From assembly GCA_963678575.2 (NCBI GenBank), contig CAXXHV010000002.1, forward strand, positions 558,001-622,000: a stretch of 64,000 nucleotides of DNA, given 5' to 3'. Made by a program: the position numbers and the translations under genes. This document shows, in pieces, positions 1-8,716 of this stretch (positions are counted from its first letter, which is position 1; every line of letters starts with the position of its first letter). This DNA is from Pleomorphochaeta sp963678575. GTDB lineage: Bacteria > Spirochaetota > Spirochaetia > Sphaerochaetales > Sphaerochaetaceae. Below the pieces are notes generated by a model, which worked only from the letters and a program-made list of their open reading frames with translations, was not told the origin of the DNA and made no database searches.

Positions 1-1
1 T

Positions 2-2524
2 CATAATGGAGAACTACCAAAACAATTAGAAGAAGAAGTTTTAGTAACATTAAAAAAACTTGAAAACACTATGGGCGCAAAGCTAGGGGATACTGAAAAT
101 CCATTACTAGTTTCTGTTCGTTCTGGAGCAGCACAATCAATGCCTGGTATGATGGATACTGTTTTAAATTTAGGTTTAAATCTTGACTCTGTTGCAGCTC
201 TAATTAAAAAATCTGGAAATGAAAGATTTGCTTGGGATAGCTACAGAAGATTTATTCAAATGTTTGGTGATGTTGTAATGGATGTACCTCATCATGAATT
301 TGAAAGTGCACTTCAAAGTGTAAAAGATGAAACAAATAAAGAATTTGATACTGAATTAAATGTTGAAGATTTAAAAAAAGTTATTGAAAAATATTTATTA
401 GTATATAAAAGATATACAAATGAAGAATTCCCTACAGATCCAAAAGAACAATTATTCAAATCAATTATTGCAGTATTTAATTCTTGGAACAATGATAGAG
501 CAATTAAATATCGTCAAATGAATGATATTAGAGGTTTATTAGGTACTGCTGTTAATGTTCAAAGTATGGTATTTGGTAATATGGGCGAAACTTCAGGTAC
601 TGGTGTTGCTTTTACAAGAGACCCTTCTACTGGAGAAAATAAATTTTACGGTGAGTATTTAATGAATGCTCAAGGTGAAGATGTAGTTGCTGGAATAAGA
701 ACCCCACAACCAATTGACACTTTGCAAAAAGTTAATCCTGAAGTTTATAAACAACTAGTAGATATTAGAAAAATATTAGAAAATCATTATCATGATATGC
801 AAGATTTAGAATTTACTATTCAAGAAGGCAAGCTTTTTATGCTTCAAACAAGAAATGGTAAAAGAACTGTATTCAGTTGGTTAAGATCTCAAGTTGAAAT
901 GGTAGAAGAAGGATTAATAGATAAAGAAACTGCAGTCTCAAGAGTTCCTGCTGGTGAATTTAATAAATTATTTGCTCCTATCTTAGATAATAAAATTATC
1001 GCTGATCAAGATATTGTTGAAATTGCTAATGGTTTAAATGCTTCTCCTGGCGGAGCTTGTGGACATATTTATTTTACAGCAGATAAAGCAGTTGAAGTTG
1101 CAAAAACAGGCAAAGCTGTAATTCTTGTAAGAACAGAAACATCTCCTGAAGATATTCAAGGAATGGCTGTCTCGAAAGGTGTTGTAACTTGTAGAGGTGG
1201 TATGACCTCTCATGCTGCAGTAGTTGCAAGAGGAATGGGTTGTCCTTGTGTATCAGGTGTAAGTGCAATAAATATCAATGAGAAAAAGAAAGTAATGAGT
1301 GTTGGTGAATTAACATTTAATGAAGGTGATTATCTTTCAATTGATGGATTTACTGGTGCGGTTTATGGTGTTAAAATTGATGTTAAGCCAAGTGAAATAG
1401 TACAAGTTTTAGATGGTTCAATGAAAGAAGAAGATTCTTTATTATTTGAGAATTATAAAAAGTTCATGAGTTATGTTGATGAAATCAAAGAACTTGGTGT
1501 TAGAACTAATGCAGATACTCCTCAAGACGTAAAAAGAGCTGTGTCTCTTGGTGCTGAAGGAATTGGTTTATGTAGAACAGAACATATGTTCTTTGGCGGA
1601 AAAAGAATTGAGTCTATAAGAAAAATGATTCTTGCAGAAAACTTAATTGAAAGAGAATCTGCTTTAAGTGAATTATTACCTATGCAAAGAGAAGATTTTG
1701 AAGAAATCTTTGAAGAATTAGCTGGTAGACCTGCAACTGTTAGACTTTTAGATCCACCATTACATGAATTCTTGCCTAACGACCATACTTCTCGTCATGA
1801 ATTAGCTCTTGATTTAGGTGTTTCCGTAGAAAAAATAGCACAGAAGATTACTGAATTGCATGAATTTAATCCAATGCTAGGATTTAGAGGATGTAGATTA
1901 GCTATTGTTTATCCAGAAATCTTAAAGATGCAAGTGAGAGCTATTATGGAAGCTGCAATTAATGTATCTCAAAGAAATATTGAAGTCCATCCTGAAATAA
2001 TGATTCCTTTAGTAGGAAATTATAAAGAATTTAATTTCTGTAAGAAACATGCTGAAGATGTAATTACTCAATTATTTAAAGAAAGAAATATAAAAATTGA
2101 TTATAAGCTTGGAACAATGATTGAAGTACCTCGTGCTGCTGTTACAGCAGATGAGATTGCTCATGAAGCTGAATTCTTTAGTTTTGGTACAAACGATTTA
2201 ACTCAAATGACTTGTGGTTTCTCAAGAGATGATGCTGCTTCCTTCTTAAATCATTATGTAAATGATACAGATAAACAGTTCTATGATTATGACCCATTTG
2301 CAACAATAGATATTGATGGTGTTGGGAAATTGGTTCAAATGGCTGCTAAATTAGGTAGATCTGTTAGACCTACAATTAAGCTAGGTATTTGTGGTGAACA
2401 TGGTGGTGATCCAAAATCAATTAATTTCTGTCAACAAATTGGATTAAATTATGTTTCTTGTTCTCCTTTTAGAGTGCCAATCGCAAGATTAGCAGCAGCT
2501 CAAGCTGTAATTAGAAATAGATAA
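2..2524 (+). CDS. ppdK: Pyruvate, phosphate dikinase (5' end outside window)
   Basis: Interconverts PEP, AMP and PPi with pyruvate, ATP and phosphate in the cytosol. The reading frame is open from base 2, so the true start lies upstream and the first ATG at 71 is internal; 840 residues are present, a few tens short of the usual length. The swivelling domain carries the phospho-histidine motif GGMTSHAAVVARGMGCPC (His codon at 1211-1213). The C-terminal PEP/pyruvate barrel ends with GICGEHGGDPKS and the catalytic Cys in SCSPFRVPIARL (codon about 2459). Such enzymes support PPi-linked glycolysis in many anaerobes; that role here is inferred. A strong hairpin terminator follows 20 nt after the stop. 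Confidence 0.97.
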   Translation, partial: HNGELPKQLEEEVLVTLKKLENTMGAKLGDTENPLLVSVRSGAAQSMPGMMDTVLNLGLNLDSVAALIKKSGNERFAWDSYRRFIQMFGDVVMDVPHHEFESALQSVKDETNKEFDTELNVEDLKKVIEKYLLVYKRYTNEEFPTDPKEQLFKSIIAVFNSWNNDRAIKYRQMNDIRGLLGTAVNVQSMVFGNMGETSGTGVAFTRDPSTGENKFYGEYLMNAQGEDVVAGIRTPQPIDTLQKVNPEVYKQLVDIRKILENHYHDMQDLEFTIQEGKLFMLQTRNGKRTVFSWLRSQVEMVEEGLIDKETAVSRVPAGEFNKLFAPILDNKIIADQDIVEIANGLNASPGGACGHIYFTADKAVEVAKTGKAVILVRTETSPEDIQGMAVSKGVVTCRGGMTSHAAVVARGMGCPCVSGVSAININEKKKVMSVGELTFNEGDYLSIDGFTGAVYGVKIDVKPSEIVQVLDGSMKEEDSLLFENYKKFMSYVDEIKELGVRTNADTPQDVKRAVSLGAEGIGLCRTEHMFFGGKRIESIRKMILAENLIERESALSELLPMQREDFEEIFEELAGRPATVRLLDPPLHEFLPNDHTSRHELALDLGVSVEKIAQKITELHEFNPMLGFRGCRLAIVYPEILKMQVRAIMEAAINVSQRNIEVHPEIMIPLVGNYKEFNFCKKHAEDVITQLFKERNIKIDYKLGTMIEVPRAAVTADEIAHEAEFFSFGTNDLTQMTCGFSRDDAASFLNHYVNDTDKQFYDYDPFATIDIDGVGKLVQMAAKLGRSVRPTIKLGICGEHGGDPKSINFCQQIGLNYVSCSPFRVPIARLAAAQAVIRNR

Positions 2525-2543
2525 GCAACATTTGTTTATAAAG

Positions 2544-2586
2544 AAGGCTACTATATTTGATTTATATCAATTTAGTAGCCTTTATT
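2544..2586 (+). terminator. Intrinsic terminator after ppdK
   Basis: A 10-bp stem (AAGGCTACTA at 2544-2553 with TAGTAGCCTT at 2573-2582) is followed by a short T-rich stretch. It lies between ppdK and the 3' end of the opposite-strand tRNA-Thr and could serve both. Confidence 0.8.
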
Positions 2587-2597
2587 AATTATGGATA

Positions 2598-2669
2598 AGC
2601 CGGAGGAGGGAATTGAACCCTTGACCCACGCTTTACGAGAGCGTTGCTCTACCTCTGAGCTACTCCGGC
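2598..2669 (-). tRNA. tRNA-Thr (anticodon CGU)
   Basis: On the minus strand the acceptor stem GCCGGAG/CTCCGGC closes a full cloverleaf: D-arm GCTC/GAGC, anticodon stem ACGCT/AGCGT with loop CTCGTAA, and T-loop TTCAATT. The anticodon CGU reads ACG. The discriminator base is U (2598) and CCA is not encoded. Confidence 0.93.
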
Positions 2670-2770
2670 AATAATAAAAAGATACAATAATTATACTATA
2701 TTTTTCAACTATTAATTTAAAATTAAATTATAAATAAAAATTAAATTATACTATTATTTTTCTATAAATC

Positions 2771-2799
2771 TTGACCGATAGATATAAAAACGGTAAGCT
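2771..2799 (+). promoter_or_regulatory. Candidate promoter for the 97-aa gene, leaderless geometry
   Basis: TTGACC (2771-2776), 17 nt, TAAGCT (2794-2799). Only 8 nt separate the -10 box from the ATG at 2808 and there is no Shine-Dalgarno, so transcription would start at about the ATG. The -10 match is weak (3/6). Confidence 0.4.
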
Positions 2800-2807
2800 A
2801 AGCCGGT

Positions 2808-3101
2808 ATGATAAACAAGCTAAATAAAACATTAAAAACGGTTAAACTTCCATTAAGAAATGATACTTATGCATTTCATTATTCTACCGATGTTGATAAA
2901 AGACCTGTTATTAAGGAAAATTGGGAGATTGATGTTGCTCAATTTTTTATGGAACTTTATCCTAAACTTTTTGAGGAAGGCACTAGTATCTCAGAGTTGC
3001 ATCAAAGAGCAAGTTTTGAAGCTTTATCTAGAAATACATCGATATCAGATTTAGATGATTTTATAAAAATTGTTTCAAAATTGAAAACAGATAACGAATA
3101 A
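2808..3101 (+). CDS. Small conserved-looking hypothetical protein
   Basis: 97 residues, not recognised. It has no signal peptide or membrane segment. It looks like a soluble alpha/beta protein: N-terminal basic stretch, a central DVAQFFMELYPKLFEEG helix and an amphipathic C-terminal helix. It lies 18 nt before tsaD on the same strand and is probably co-transcribed with tsaD and apt. The ATG has no ribosome-binding site; a -10-like box 8 nt upstream suggests a leaderless start. A second open frame at 2860-3054 overlaps it and looks like a shadow. Confidence 0.7.
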   Translation: MINKLNKTLKTVKLPLRNDTYAFHYSTDVDKRPVIKENWEIDVAQFFMELYPKLFEEGTSISELHQRASFEALSRNTSISDLDDFIKIVSKLKTDNE

Positions 3102-3119
3102 GGAAAGATTGAATAGATT

Positions 3120-4133
3120 ATGAATATCTTAGGTATAGAAACTTCTTGTGATGAATGCAGTGCTGCAGTTGTTCAAGATGGATCAAAAGTATTAAGTAAT
3201 GTTGTTGCAACACAAATAGAATTACACAAGCCATATGAAGGGGTTGTTCCTGAGTTGGCTAGTAGACTCCATACAGAATGGATTGATCAAGTTGTAAGTG
3301 CTGCATTAACTCAAGCAAATATCTCAAAAGAAGAGATTGATGCAATTGCTGTTACCAATAGACCTGGATTGTTAGGTTCTCTTTTAGTTGGCGTTAATTT
3401 TGCTAAAGGTTTTGCTGCTACTTTAGATGTTCCTTTTATAACCATCGATCATATTAGAGCTCATTTATATGCATCACAAATAGAGAATCCCCAAGAATAT
3501 CCTTATCTTGGTGTTTTAGTATCAGGTGGTCATACTGTTATTTGCAGAGTAAATAGTTACAGTGATGTTGAAGTTCTAGGTACTACAATAGATGATGCAA
3601 TTGGTGAAGCTTTTGATAAAGTTGCTAAGCATTATGGTTTAGGGTATCCTGGTGGGGTAGTAATTGATAGATTGAGTAAACAAGGTGATTCAAAAGCTTT
3701 CTTATTTCCTGGACCTTCCTTGTCTGCAGGACATGAATATGATGTATCATATTCTGGGTTAAAAACTGCTGTTATTAATCAATTAGATAAATTTAAAAAT
3801 TCAGATAATGAAATAAAAAATGAAGATATTGCTGCGAGTTTTCAAAGAGCTGCTGTGGCTATATTGATGAAAAGAATTAAATTAGCATTAAAAGATACTG
3901 GTTTAAAGAGAGTATCTGCTGGTGGTGGTGTTGCTGCCAATAGTTTATTAAGAGCTGAATTAAAAGAGTTAGAAAAAGGTGGTTATACTGTTACCTTTCC
4001 ATCATTAAAATTATGTACTGATAATGGGGCAATGATCGCCGGACTTGCATATAATTATTTAAAAGATGGGTATAGAGATAATTTTGATATTAGTGCAAGT
4101 GCTAGAGTAAGTGCATTTAAAAAAAAGCAATAG
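3120..4133 (+). CDS. tsaD: tRNA N6-adenosine threonylcarbamoyltransferase
   Basis: Transfers threonylcarbamoyl to A37 of ANN-decoding tRNAs, acting with TsaB and TsaE (not in this window). 337 residues, normal for the family. It starts with the ASKHA ATPase motif LGIETSCDECSAAVV. The metal-binding HxxxH is in IDHIRAHLYA, followed by VSGGHT; the C-terminal AGGGVAANSLLR and CTDNGAMIA motifs are intact. An AAGGAAAG ribosome site precedes the ATG. apt follows 9 nt after the stop, so the two are probably one operon. Confidence 0.97.
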   Translation: MNILGIETSCDECSAAVVQDGSKVLSNVVATQIELHKPYEGVVPELASRLHTEWIDQVVSAALTQANISKEEIDAIAVTNRPGLLGSLLVGVNFAKGFAATLDVPFITIDHIRAHLYASQIENPQEYPYLGVLVSGGHTVICRVNSYSDVEVLGTTIDDAIGEAFDKVAKHYGLGYPGGVVIDRLSKQGDSKAFLFPGPSLSAGHEYDVSYSGLKTAVINQLDKFKNSDNEIKNEDIAASFQRAAVAILMKRIKLALKDTGLKRVSAGGGVAANSLLRAELKELEKGGYTVTFPSLKLCTDNGAMIAGLAYNYLKDGYRDNFDISASARVSAFKKKQ

Positions 4134-4142
4134 GAGTGATCA

Positions 4143-4673
4143 ATGGAGAAGTTTGATTTAGATTCAGCAATAAGAAAAGTTAAGGATTTTCCAAAAGAAG
4201 GAATTCTTTTCTACGATATTACAGGTATTTTAGCAGATCCAAAGGCATTTAATTATTGTATTGATGCATTATATGAACTTTATAAAGATAGAGAAATTGA
4301 TAGTATTGCATGTTTAGAAGCTAGAGGTTTTATTTTTGCAAGTCCTTTAGCAATTAAAATGGGAGTACCGCTAATTTTAGCTAGAAAAAAAGGTAAACTT
4401 CCTGGTGCGACTTATGAAAAAGAGTTCTCACTTGAATATGGTGTTGATACAATTTGTATTCAACATGTTGATGTTAAAAAAGGTGATAAAGTCTTGTTAA
4501 TTGATGATTTGGTTGCAACAGGTGGAACTTTGGATGCAGCTAGGGCAATTATAGAAGATAATGGTGCAATTGTTGAAGCAATTGGTGGTGTTATTGGATT
4601 GCCTTTTTTAGGTTATGAGAAATTATTAAAAGGTCATAAAGTTGATGTTTTATTAACGTATGACGGTGAATAA
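4143..4673 (+). CDS. apt: Adenine phosphoribosyltransferase
   Basis: Makes AMP from adenine and PRPP. 176 residues, typical length. The type I PRTase PRPP loop VLLIDDLVATGGTLDAA is present, and the N-terminal IRKVKDFPKEGILFYDIT is the usual Apt signature. Start at ATG 4143 is supported by AGGAG 9 nt upstream. It complements the purine genes at 10.5-15.6 kb: Apt salvages adenine to AMP while adenine deaminase diverts it to hypoxanthine. Confidence 0.96.
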   Translation: MEKFDLDSAIRKVKDFPKEGILFYDITGILADPKAFNYCIDALYELYKDREIDSIACLEARGFIFASPLAIKMGVPLILARKKGKLPGATYEKEFSLEYGVDTICIQHVDVKKGDKVLLIDDLVATGGTLDAARAIIEDNGAIVEAIGGVIGLPFLGYEKLLKGHKVDVLLTYDGE

Positions 4674-4740
4674 TATTTAATTGGGAAAGTAAGGACAGAT
4701 TGTTATTTAAACTATTTATATTCTAAAATATTAATACTAA

Positions 4741-4769
4741 TTGACAATATTCAACTTAGTTTGTATATT
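4741..4769 (+). promoter_or_regulatory. Sigma-70-type promoter of the tRNA-Gln/Glu unit
   Basis: TTGACA (4741-4746), 17 nt, TATATT (4764-4769). Transcription would begin about 10 nt before tRNA-Gln. This is a near-consensus promoter and a good model for judging others in the window. Confidence 0.85.
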
Positions 4770-4785
4770 TTTCACTAGTGTGTTT

Positions 4786-4856
4786 TGGGATATAGTGTAA
4801 TGGTAACACCGCAGATTCTGGTTCTGCTTTTGGGGGTTCGAGTCCCTCTATCCCAG
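4786..4856 (+). tRNA. tRNA-Gln (anticodon CUG)
   Basis: Acceptor TGGGATA/TATCCCA, D-arm GTGT/ACAC, anticodon stem GCAGA/TCTGC with loop TTCTGGT, and a T-arm. Discriminator G at 4856; CCA is not encoded. It is followed 6 nt later by tRNA-Glu in the same transcript. Confidence 0.93.
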
Positions 4857-4862
4857 TTGTCT

Positions 4863-4934
4863 GGTCCCTTCGTCTAACGGTTAGGACGAAAGATTCTCAG
4901 TCTTTAAATAGGGGTTCGATTCCCCTAGGGACTA
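4863..4934 (+). tRNA. tRNA-Glu (anticodon CUC)
   Basis: Acceptor GGTCCCT/AGGGACT (first pair G-U), anticodon stem AAAGA/TCTTT with loop TTCTCAG, T-arm AGGGG/CCCCT. Discriminator A at 4934; CCA not encoded. Confidence 0.93.
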
Positions 4935-4944
4935 TATTTTTAAG

Positions 4945-4973
4945 GCAGCCTAAAGACAGGTTGCTTTTTTTTT
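4945..4973 (+). terminator. Terminator of the tRNA-Gln/Glu unit
   Basis: A 7-bp stem GCAGCCT/AGGTTGC (4945-4964) with a 6-nt loop is followed directly by nine T residues. Confidence 0.88.
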
Positions 4974-5002
4974 GATAGAATGGATTTATAAGGAAAATTT
5001 AG

Positions 5003-6646
5003 ATGATTACAGCTTCAAACATTTCATTATCTTATGGTACTCAAGTATTATTTAAGGATGTAAATATTAAATTTACACCAGGTAATTGTTACGGAATTAT
5101 CGGCGCTAATGGTGCGGGTAAATCAACTTTTTTGAAAATATTAGCAGGAGAAGTTGATCAAGATACCGGTGAAATTATTATTACTCCAGGGGAAAGAATG
5201 ACAATGTTACGCCAAGATCATTTTGCTTTCCAAGATTTTACTGTTATGGAAACAGTTATTATGGGTTATGATAAACTTTATAGTATTATGAAAGAAAGGG
5301 ATGAAATCTATCAGAAAGAAGATTTTACTGAAGAAGATGGTATTAGAGCCGCAGATTTAGAAAATGAATTCGCTGAGATGGGTGGCTGGGAAGCCGAAGC
5401 AGAAGTCGGACAAATGTTAGATGGCTTAGGTATTTCAACTGATTTTCATGATAGAAAGATGGCTGATATTGAAGATGGTTTAAAAGTTAGAGTATTATTA
5501 GCTCAGGCGCTTTTTGGATCTCCAGATATTTTGTTACTTGACGAACCTACAAACCACCTTGATTTAGAATCTATTAACTGGTTAGAGAATTTTTTAGAAA
5601 ACTTTGAAAATACTGTTATAGTAGTAAGCCATGATAGACACTTTTTAAATAGTGTTTGTACTCATATTGCTGATATTGATTATGCAAAGATCCAATTATA
5701 TGTTGGTAACTATGATTTCTGGTATTTCTCAAGTCAACTAATTGCAAAGCAAATGAAAGATGATAAAAAGAGAAGAGAAGATAAGATTTCTGAATTAAAA
5801 GATTTTATTCAACGATTTAGTTCTAATGCATCAAAGGCAAAACAAGCTACAAGTAGAAAAAAATTAATTGATAAATTAACAATAGATGATATAAAACCAT
5901 CTTCAAGAAGATTCCCTTATATTGCTTTTAAACCAACAAGAGATTTAGGAAATAACATAGTCGAAATAAATGAATTAACTAAAATTGTTGATGGCGTAAA
6001 AGTAATTAATAATTTAAATTTAGTTGTAAATAAAGAAGATAAGATTGCCTTTGTTGGGCCAAATCACCAAGCAAAAACATTATTATTTGAAATACTAAGT
6101 GGTAAAATAGAAGCTGATTCTGGTTCTTATACTTGGGGTGTTACAACATCACAATCTTATTTCCCAAAAGATAATGCAAATTATTTCATTGAACATGTGA
6201 GTATTACTGATTGGTTAAGACAATATTCTCCAGATTTAAAAGACGACACTTATATCAGATCTTTCTTAGGTAGAATGTTATTTAGTGGAGATGAAGCTTT
6301 AAAAGATTGTACTGTATTATCTGGTGGAGAAAAAGTAAGATGTGTTTTATCAAAAATGATGCTTGAACAATCTAACTGTTTAATTTTTGATGAACCAACT
6401 TCTCATTTAGACTTAGAATCTATTACAGCATTAAATAATAGCTTAATTGATTTTTCTGGAGTTGTTCTATTCAATTCTCATGACCATCAATTTGTTAACA
6501 CTATTGCCAACAGAATTATAGAATTTACTCCAAACGGTATTATTGATAGAATGATGCCTTTTGATGAGTATTTAATTGATGAAAGTGTTAATCAATTAAG
6601 AGATGAATTGTACAAAGGTTCAAATCATCATAATCTTTCAATTTAA
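5003..6646 (+). CDS. ABC-F family ATPase (YbiT/YkpA type)
   Basis: Soluble twin-ATPase protein of the ribosome-associated ABC-F group; no membrane segments, 547 residues. Domain 1 has Walker A GANGAGKST, a non-standard signature IEDGLKVRVLLAQAL and Walker B LLLDEPTNHLD. A charged linker (about 235-300) follows. Domain 2 has signature LSGGEKVRC and Walker B LIFDEPTSHLD, but its Walker A reads GPNHQAKTLLF, lacking the GxGKS core. Walker A 1 faces signature 2, so one composite ATP site looks intact and the other degenerate. From memory similar erosion occurs in this subfamily. The start has AAGGAAAA upstream; coaX follows 14 nt downstream. Confidence 0.9.
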   Translation: MITASNISLSYGTQVLFKDVNIKFTPGNCYGIIGANGAGKSTFLKILAGEVDQDTGEIIITPGERMTMLRQDHFAFQDFTVMETVIMGYDKLYSIMKERDEIYQKEDFTEEDGIRAADLENEFAEMGGWEAEAEVGQMLDGLGISTDFHDRKMADIEDGLKVRVLLAQALFGSPDILLLDEPTNHLDLESINWLENFLENFENTVIVVSHDRHFLNSVCTHIADIDYAKIQLYVGNYDFWYFSSQLIAKQMKDDKKRREDKISELKDFIQRFSSNASKAKQATSRKKLIDKLTIDDIKPSSRRFPYIAFKPTRDLGNNIVEINELTKIVDGVKVINNLNLVVNKEDKIAFVGPNHQAKTLLFEILSGKIEADSGSYTWGVTTSQSYFPKDNANYFIEHVSITDWLRQYSPDLKDDTYIRSFLGRMLFSGDEALKDCTVLSGGEKVRCVLSKMMLEQSNCLIFDEPTSHLDLESITALNNSLIDFSGVVLFNSHDHQFVNTIANRIIEFTPNGIIDRMMPFDEYLIDESVNQLRDELYKGSNHHNLSI

Positions 6647-6660
6647 TTAAGGAGCTTTAT

Positions 6661-7422
6661 ATGCTTTTCGCTGTAGATATTGGAAACACAAATATTGTTT
6701 TAGCAATTCATGATGGACACTCTTGGATTAATACCTGGAGAATTCATACTGATATCCATAAAACAAGCGATGAATATTTTGTTATTTTAGAGGCTCTTGT
6801 TAAAAATACTGATTCACATCAGTATAAAATAACAAAGGCAGTAATATCTTCAGTAGTTCCAAATTTAAATCGAGCTCTTCAGAAAAATGTAATGAGACTT
6901 TTTGATATTGAGCCAATTATGATTAATCATGATTTGAAAACAATGTTAGTAAAAAAAAGTATACCAGTTGAATTAGGATCTGATTTGCTTTGCAATTTGG
7001 CTCAAGCTCATCATTTATACCCTAATAAGGATGTGATGGTAATTGATTTTGGAACAGCTTTAACAATGAGTTGTGTTAATAAGAAAGGTGAGGTTGAAGG
7101 TGTTGCTATTACTCCAGGATTGATTACTGCAGTTAATGCTTTATTTGGAAGCACTGCCCAACTACCACAAGTTCAATTAAAAGCACCTATTAGAGCTATG
7201 GGTAGATCTTCTGATTGTTCAATTCGTGCAGGTATTATGTATGGATATGCAGGGCTTGTTGAATCGATGATTCTGAGAACTGAAAATGAACTAAATATTA
7301 AATTACAGGTGATTGCTACTGGTGGATTATCTTCAACGATAGCTCCATTAATAAAAAGAATAGATGAAGTTCAAAAAAATCATACTTTAGAAGGTTTAAG
7401 ATATATTGCATCTTTAAATTAA
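6661..7422 (+). CDS. coaX: Type III pantothenate kinase
   Basis: Phosphorylates pantothenate, the first step of CoA synthesis. 253 residues. ASKHA-fold motifs are visible: phosphate-1 loop AVDIGNTNIVLAI at the N-terminus, VELGSDLLCN near residue 100, and DFGTALTMS plus GVAITPGL around 125-160. AAGGAG sits 7 nt before the ATG. It is probably transcribed with the ABC-F gene and ends at a bidirectional terminator. coaD, a later step of the pathway, is at 28.6 kb. Confidence 0.95.
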   Translation: MLFAVDIGNTNIVLAIHDGHSWINTWRIHTDIHKTSDEYFVILEALVKNTDSHQYKITKAVISSVVPNLNRALQKNVMRLFDIEPIMINHDLKTMLVKKSIPVELGSDLLCNLAQAHHLYPNKDVMVIDFGTALTMSCVNKKGEVEGVAITPGLITAVNALFGSTAQLPQVQLKAPIRAMGRSSDCSIRAGIMYGYAGLVESMILRTENELNIKLQVIATGGLSSTIAPLIKRIDEVQKNHTLEGLRYIASLN

Positions 7423-7444
7423 AATATTTATTAAATATACATTA

Positions 7445-7498
7445 AAAAACTAGCTTATTATTATATATTAATGATATAAATAAGAGCTAGTTTTTATT
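7445..7498. terminator. Bidirectional terminator between convergent genes
   Basis: AAAAACTAGCT (7445-7455) pairs with AGCTAGTTTTT (7485-7495), giving T-runs on either strand. It separates coaX (+) from the M29-like gene (-). Confidence 0.75.
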
Positions 7499-7546
7499 TG
7501 TTTAAATACTATTTTATCGTGTTATCATATATTTATGATATAATTT

Positions 7547-8716
7547 TTATATAATAAATATGCCATCTTCCATTATTTTAGTATTATCTAAATTTATATG
7601 TGTATATATATCTCCAATAGGAATGGCTAGTTTTACAAGAGATTGATTTACTTTAATATCATCTAATACAGTTTCTTCATCAATGTTTAAGAGAGAATCT
7701 TGAACAGCTCCGCCTAAAATAATTGAGCATGAGTTTTCCAAGGCATATAAAGGGTGTGCTGCTTTAACTATGTATTTTGATTCAATAGTTTCTTCTTCAC
7801 TAATAAAAATACTAGAAACAATATTAGCATTTTCATCACATTTAAAGAAAGCTTCAAGAGCCTCTTGTCCTAAATCAGCACTATAAGAAATAACTTTTCC
7901 AGCTTTAATGTTGAATTTTGCATTTTTAACTAATTCCCCAAAAAGATAGAAATCTTTTGAGGCTTGAATATGTCCTTCACTGCTGTCGTTTTCTAAATTA
8001 ATATGAACATTTTGAGTTGGTAAAAAATTAAAAAAACTTCTGTTGTTTTTTAAAGTAATATAATTAGATGCCCAGTTAGAATTTTTCACAAATTTAGCTT
8101 TAAATTTAGAATAGGTATTTTTAAAAACTATTTCTGTTGCATTAAGGGAATTTAAGGTATTTGTTCTATAATCTAATAAACCAGCTTGGTTAATCCAATA
8201 TTGAGTAGTGTTTGAATTATCCAATCTTAATAATTTAGCAAAATAAGCTAATATTTCATTATCATTTAAAGAAGCAAAAGCATTTTTTACAAAGGCTTTT
8301 GAAGGATAAGCTACTACAGTCCAAGGCAATGCAATTCTTCTTTTTAAATCAATTGGTTCACTTAGTAAAGCAAATTTACTTATTTCTACAACATTGTTAT
8401 AAATTTCATCAAGATTTGCATTGTTTTCATATAAGAAATTATTCAAATCAAAAATTCTACACATCACTTGTGATGTAATACTTGGTCTTTGTATGTCTAG
8501 TAAATCAGGATCAACAGGAACGGTTTGAGATACTTTACCTTCAATAGTTACAACAATATTAACTGTTACATTTGTAATTGTTGCTGCAAATTTTGCAAGA
8601 TTGAGAGCAAAGTCATAAGTAGACTCTTCAGTGTTAATTGAAAGTGAGTCTCCTGAGGTTAAATTTAATTGGCTAAAGCAAATTAATTTTGAAAATTGTA
8701 AATCGAAATTTGTCAT
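7547..8716 (-). CDS. Degenerate M29 (AmpS/AmpT-like) aminopeptidase homologue
   Basis: 389 residues, close to M29 metallo-aminopeptidases. The family hallmark is seen as LPWTVVAYPSKAFVKNAF (about residues 138-155). A second conserved stretch is FNIKAGKVISYSADLGQEAL. The metal ligands are not conserved as judged by memory alignment: the PTEEVF Glu motif reads PTQNVH, the GEVALV Glu region reads SSIFIS, the ENxxCHxALG His reads ENSCSIILG, and the final HVDFMIG reads HINLDNT. It probably folds like M29 but is unlikely to be a normal metallopeptidase. There is no SD; a TATATT box ends 6 nt before the ATG. Confidence 0.7.
   Translation of the reverse strand: MTNFDLQFSKLICFSQLNLTSGDSLSINTEESTYDFALNLAKFAATITNVTVNIVVTIEGKVSQTVPVDPDLLDIQRPSITSQVMCRIFDLNNFLYENNANLDEIYNNVVEISKFALLSEPIDLKRRIALPWTVVAYPSKAFVKNAFASLNDNEILAYFAKLLRLDNSNTTQYWINQAGLLDYRTNTLNSLNATEIVFKNTYSKFKAKFVKNSNWASNYITLKNNRSFFNFLPTQNVHINLENDSSEGHIQASKDFYLFGELVKNAKFNIKAGKVISYSADLGQEALEAFFKCDENANIVSSIFISEEETIESKYIVKAAHPLYALENSCSIILGGAVQDSLLNIDEETVLDDIKVNQSLVKLAIPIGDIYTHINLDNTKIMEDGIFII

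Noticed and set aside
1074..1268. Open frame on the minus strand inside ppdK
   Set aside because: Leucine-rich shadow frame opposite a conserved PPDK region; no ribosome site.
2755..2800. Sigma-28 flagellar promoter (TAAA ... CCGATA)
   Set aside because: CCGATAG is present but the spacing to TAAA is about 6 nt instead of about 15, and no flagellar genes are near.
2860..3054. Second frame overlapping the 97-aa gene
   Set aside because: Same strand, shifted frame, hydrophobic nonsense-like composition; the 97-aa frame is longer and better spaced to tsaD.
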